DNA of 64,000 nucleotides from Steinernema hermaphroditum (taxonomy: Eukaryota; Nematoda; Chromadorea; Rhabditida; Steinernematidae). The DNA lies in contig CM059624.1 of assembly GCA_030435675.1 (NCBI GenBank), positions 12,548,769 through 12,612,768 on the forward strand. The letters are read 5' to 3'. The notes beneath the pieces were generated by a model. That model saw nothing but the letters and a program-made list of their open reading frames with translations, was not told the DNA's origin and made no database searches. Positions 60,527-64,000 of this stretch are shown here, one piece after another. The first letter of the stretch is position 1; the number at the start of each line of letters is the position of its first letter. Position numbers and translations under genes: made by a program.

Positions 60527-62069
60527 TTACCAAAAGATCATTTGAATAGTGGTTAACGGAAGGACCGCCAAGCCCAAGGAGAAGGCTTCGTTCTTTGTGT
60601 TGTTCAGCGGACCAGCGACTCTTGTTTTGATTACATCATAGGTCGGTAGTGGCTTCTTCGTAGCTGTATCCAACAATGCGCTAGCCGGTAGCGATTCGTT
60701 GGGAGAAATTTTCGCGGGATATGTCGGCGCTGGCTTCTCAGTAGTCGTGTTCAGCAATCCGCTAGTTGATGGCGATTCGGTGGGAGAAATTTTCATGGGA
60801 TACGTCGGCACTGGCTTTTCAATAGTCGTGTTCAAGAATCCGATAGCCGATGGCGATTCGGTGGGAGTAACCTTTCCATACCAACAGCCTGGTGTAATCG
60901 TTGGTGGAGCTCTTGAGCACTGCTCTTCTGTGGTCAGATCGCCTCGACGCGGGGATTCGCATTCTTTGACAAATCTGAAACACATGTACAACAATTTGTT
61001 TGATCGTCAGATCCCTACAGCTTGTAATCGTCACTCTTCGGCATCATGTACAGCTGGGGCAGTTCGTCCAGATCGTGACGATATTCGCGCAAGAAGCAGT
61101 AGATTTTAAGCTGCTTTACATGCTGGAACTGTGCAATATACTGTTTGTCGTTACTATCACTGCAACAGTATTTTATAGCAACAGGAGCAACAGAGATACA
61201 GCACTGACCTCGTTTTTGTGTAAACAGTGCTACTGTCAAAAACCTGATTTATGAATACGCCCCGTCTATCGCCGGCCATGCTCGATCCCTGAAAGTTGCT
61301 CCATGAAGCCACATAGACGCGTTTAAATTTAAAAGTACGGTGAAGTGATCTCCGAACGGATCAAAACGCGCGAGATTGTGGCCTGTTGTGCTGCAAGAGC
61401 CATCTTCTTCGAGCGGTATCGCATTCCCAAAGTAAAAATTTGCCTTCAAGTCTATATTTCCACCGAAGACAAAGAACTGCTTTGTGTGTATGTTGTAAAT
61501 GGTCATTTCGGGATCACATACGGACTTCATTTTCTCCTCTTGGGCCAGATTGTTGAATATCTTCTCCGAGTAGCCCTTGCGTCGAAGTGAGGTCCACTTA
61601 TCAGCCGTAGGAAAAGGGATGAACTGATTCCTAAAAACGAACGTTTGAAAAGTGCTAATCAGTACTCACTCGGATGCTAGCTGCCCAGTGATCCAATAGG
61701 CCATGTCGCCTCCGTCAAGATCGTATTTCAGAAAAATCAGCGATGTGGCATTGTAGTAGAAAGTCTTCACCGTCAAACACGGTTTTTCCTTGTGTTCTTT
61801 CTTCGCCTTCCACAGAAGCGCGTTGATTTTCGTGTTCATTGTGTCCACGTCGGTCACATTCATCGCGACTCTGGCGAATCCTCGGCACGTGACGGCATGG
61901 AAGTACGCGTATGGGAACAGTTTCAGATCGCAGTGCTCGTCTAAAAACGGCGTTTCACATCAGCCACGGAAGAACATGACTTACAGCCTTCGTAGCACTT
62001 GGTTTCTGCTTGACCGAGGACAGCAAAGAACGCCGAAAGGATCCAGAGCACCCAGACGGAGCGATTCAT
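60527..62069 (-). CDS. Secreted, probably GPI-anchored protein, unrecognised
   Basis: ATG at 62067-62069 gives a signal peptide (MNRSVWVLWILSAFFAVLGQ) followed by an extracellular domain with several Cys (CYEGYEHCD, VTCRGFARV, SVCDPEMT, GSCSTTGHN). Near the C-terminus three tandem copies of a ~28-residue unit (KISPTESPSTSGLLNTTTEK and variants) form a Pro/Ser/Thr-rich stalk, probably O-glycosylated. The chain ends in a hydrophobic tail (FSLGLAVLPLTTIQMIF), as for GPI attachment. The exons were joined across short introns, including a 52-nt one after GDHFT and a 44-nt one after DDYKL. Stop TAA at 60527. I do not recognise the domain family. Confidence 0.75.
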
Positions 62070-62338
62070 TGCTGCTGGCTGATTGAGCTTCGATTGGAGA
62101 AAGCGACTGCATGCACTGAAATAACCGCTTATAAAGGCATTTGCAGACTTTGTCTATTCAGGCGCTGCAAAACACCGAAGACTGTCTACAACCTAAACAA
62201 CGCTTCTGCAGTACCCCTACCGAGTCACTCACAGTGTGTAAGCGACGTTTTTCGCTATAACAATCTTTTAATGTAACAACGACAATAACAATCTGAGAGT
62301 AACAAGAAACAATCAACAACAACGGATCAACAACGTCT

Positions 62339-64000
62339 TCATGCGGTGCTTTCCGCGGCGAATTCGGAGCCGAACTTCGTCCGGAGCATGCGGATGGTCT
62401 TGTCGCACTGCTCCTCCACCTTGCGGTTGTCGTCTTCGAGAAGTTCGCTGAGGAACGGCAAGATATTCGGCAGCAGTGGCGCAACTGATTCTCCGATGCG
62501 ATCGAGTAGTCTGTCGATGACGATAAGCGAGCGGTAGCGAATCTAAGAGACAGAGGTAAAGTAGGGGTAAGGCAAATGTTTCGCACCTTATGAGAAGAAT
62601 TACGCGTTTTCAACATGATGCGGGTGTTCATTTCGGCAGTGAACAACTGCGTGTGAGCTTCGGCGATCTGGTAGAGGCAGTCAGCAAGTAGCGGTACGCA
62701 ACGCTCCTCGTGTCCATGGCACTTCGCGTTCTCCAGTTCGTCCACGACGGATTCGTACACCGCATCGGCTCTCTCGCTAAAAAAGAGACCATTAAGACCA
62801 GTGCTCCGGCTCCTGAGTATCTATACCGAACGAAGAAGTCAGAGTGCTTTGAACAGTTCGTGAGCAGCGTAAGAACTTGAGTGATCACTTCGTTCGCCGA
62901 GAGCTTCTCGATAGGATGCGAGTTCTTGAGGCAGGCGAACAGCAGCTTCTTCTCTTCAGTCTTGGCAGTGTTAACGCGGATGAGCACCTTCGGGCAGAGA
63001 TCGAACAGGCTGGAGAAGTACGGCAGCGCCAAGCTGTGGTAGCTATCGTAGAACTTGTTCGCGAAGTGGAAGACGGTGATCAGGCGCATGCGATTAGCAA
63101 GCGGCGCGTCGGCAGAGAGGCCACTGGCTCCCCACTTGACCAAACTCTCCATAACCGGCTTGACCTCGCTATCTGACATCGAGTCGACCAGTTTCAGGAA
63201 CACACCGATTACAGTGGATTCGCATTTCGTGATTAGCTCGAAGCGCTAAAAGGGACGAATCACTCAGGGATAGAAGGCGCACAACCCACTTCACTAACGC
63301 TCTCGTGTTTTCGACCTTCAAAAGCGGCGAAGAAGATCTCCACAAATTTGTCAAGGTTCTTCTTGATTTCCTTCGACGACGCTGAATCGATTACATCCCC
63401 GAAGATTTGGAATAGCGACATCATTTCGCGCTAAAAGGGCATTGATAAAACGGTTCTTTGGGCATTTTGCATACAGGTTTGTTAATCAAAGACTTCAAAG
63501 CTTCGCTGACAGGCTTGAAGAGAAGTCGGAGTTCGATTCTCACGAAGGCTTTACGAATGTTGCGCAAACGGTGCTGCGAGGCACTGACACGAAGATTCGA
63601 ATCGTTGGCCAGCATATCTGGGTCATATTTGGCGCTGAGGCATGAGACCAGGTTAAGGATTCTAGCAAAGTGAGGAGTGATGAAAGCGGCGAATTGATCT
63701 ACAATGCGTTGGAGACAAGTAAGGGCGCACACCAGCAGAACATCGCTCGAGTAATGCTTGCCGCACAAGGACCGGCTAGCGACGCGCTTCCGCCTGGCAG
63801 AGGTGGACGGATCTGTCTCGGGTTCCTCGACGAGAGGGCGCGAATACGCCTCTTTCAGAATGTCAAGACAGCAGGTGAGGAGCGACTCGGCAGAGAGCAT
63901 CGTGGAGCGCATGTTGTGCGACCTGATGAGCTCGCCACACAGAAGAAGAACCGATCCAACCATGGCTTCGTCAAGTTCCTCCCATCCTTTGACCTAAAAC
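62339..64000 (-). CDS. HEATR1: HEATR1/UTP10 homologue, 3' part (runs off the window)
   Basis: Large HEAT-repeat protein of the small-subunit processome needed for 18S rRNA maturation in the nucleolus. Only the C-terminal third or less is present; the gene continues beyond 64000. The exons show helical repeats and the BP28CT region: MVGSVLLLCGELIRSHNMRS, RRIVDQFAAF-type segments, LVKWGASGLSADAPLANRM, then ERCVPLLADCLYQIAEAHTQ, LKTRNSSHKIRYRSLIVIDR and VAPLLPNILPFLSELLEDDN, with a final KTIRMLRTKFGSEFAAEST. The last block matches the UTP10/HEATR1 C-terminus (RDSSPKVR ... LPESIPFLAELMEDE). TGA at 62339-62341. The neighbouring GPI-type gene starts 270 bp downstream on the same strand. Confidence 0.85.

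Overview
The window is a piece of nuclear genome from a nematode. Genes are split by many short introns (mostly 40-55 nt, GT...TTTCAG). Several start codons sit a few bases after a TTTCAG-type acceptor with no coding exon upstream, as expected for spliced-leader trans-splicing. The gene content also points to nematodes: an UNC-4 homeodomain protein, a ground-like-domain protein, a SPE-42/SPE-49-type DC-STAMP membrane protein with a C4C4 finger, a NAS-type astacin protease, and F-box-like paralogues. GC content is moderate and codon use differs between genes. I cannot place the species. All exon calls were made by hand from splice sites, frames and family resemblance.

Layout. 1-10 kb: gene-poor, with two unrecognised coding-like exons (one apparently frameshifted), a decayed SF1 helicase copy and an orphan first exon. 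10.3-14.1 kb: complete unc-4 (minus), with TAAT-rich islands around it and a ~315 bp inverted repeat bracketing its first two exons. 18-22.3 kb: ZCCHC9 (plus) converging on the DC-STAMP/RING sperm-type gene (minus), which carries a tRNA-like repeat in an intron. 22.3-28.2 kb: repeats, two tandem tiny-gene copies, an unrecognised 375-aa gene and a dead mariner. 28.7-31.3 kb: ground-like protein. 31.5-35.2 kb: astacin protease and a small secreted helical protein (both minus). 36.4-40.5 kb: Trp/Pro/Gln-repeat RING-H2 protein, proteasome subunit alpha-3 (pas-7), and F-box-like gene A, convergent with pas-7. 41.4-43.0 kb: a Tc1-like element converted into a 603-bp-arm palindrome. 43.5-45.9 kb: F-box-like gene B, inverted paralogue of A. 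46-50.5 kb: mostly repeats. 50.6-53.9 kb: a secreted propeptide gene with an antisense tRNA-Ser in an intron. 54.1-54.9 kb: a TTAA-flanked foldback element. 55.1-64 kb: dense genes: ABHD17-like hydrolase, ALYREF, LDL-receptor-A type II membrane protein, a secreted probable GPI protein, and the 3' part of HEATR1/UTP10.

Function. Housekeeping roles are RNA export (ALYREF), ribosome biogenesis (HEATR1, probably ZCCHC9) and protein turnover (PAS-7, RING-H2, F-box-like). Developmental or reproductive roles are neuron fate repression (UNC-4) and sperm function (DC-STAMP). Extracellular roles are the astacin, ground-like, LDLa, propeptide and GPI-type proteins. I see no operon of related function; the pas-7/F-box A and ZCCHC9/DC-STAMP pairs are convergent. 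The best novelty candidates are the tandem tiny-gene pair at 23.8-24.8 kb, the Tc1 palindrome, the inverted repeat around unc-4, and the ABHD17-like protein with an altered oxyanion motif.
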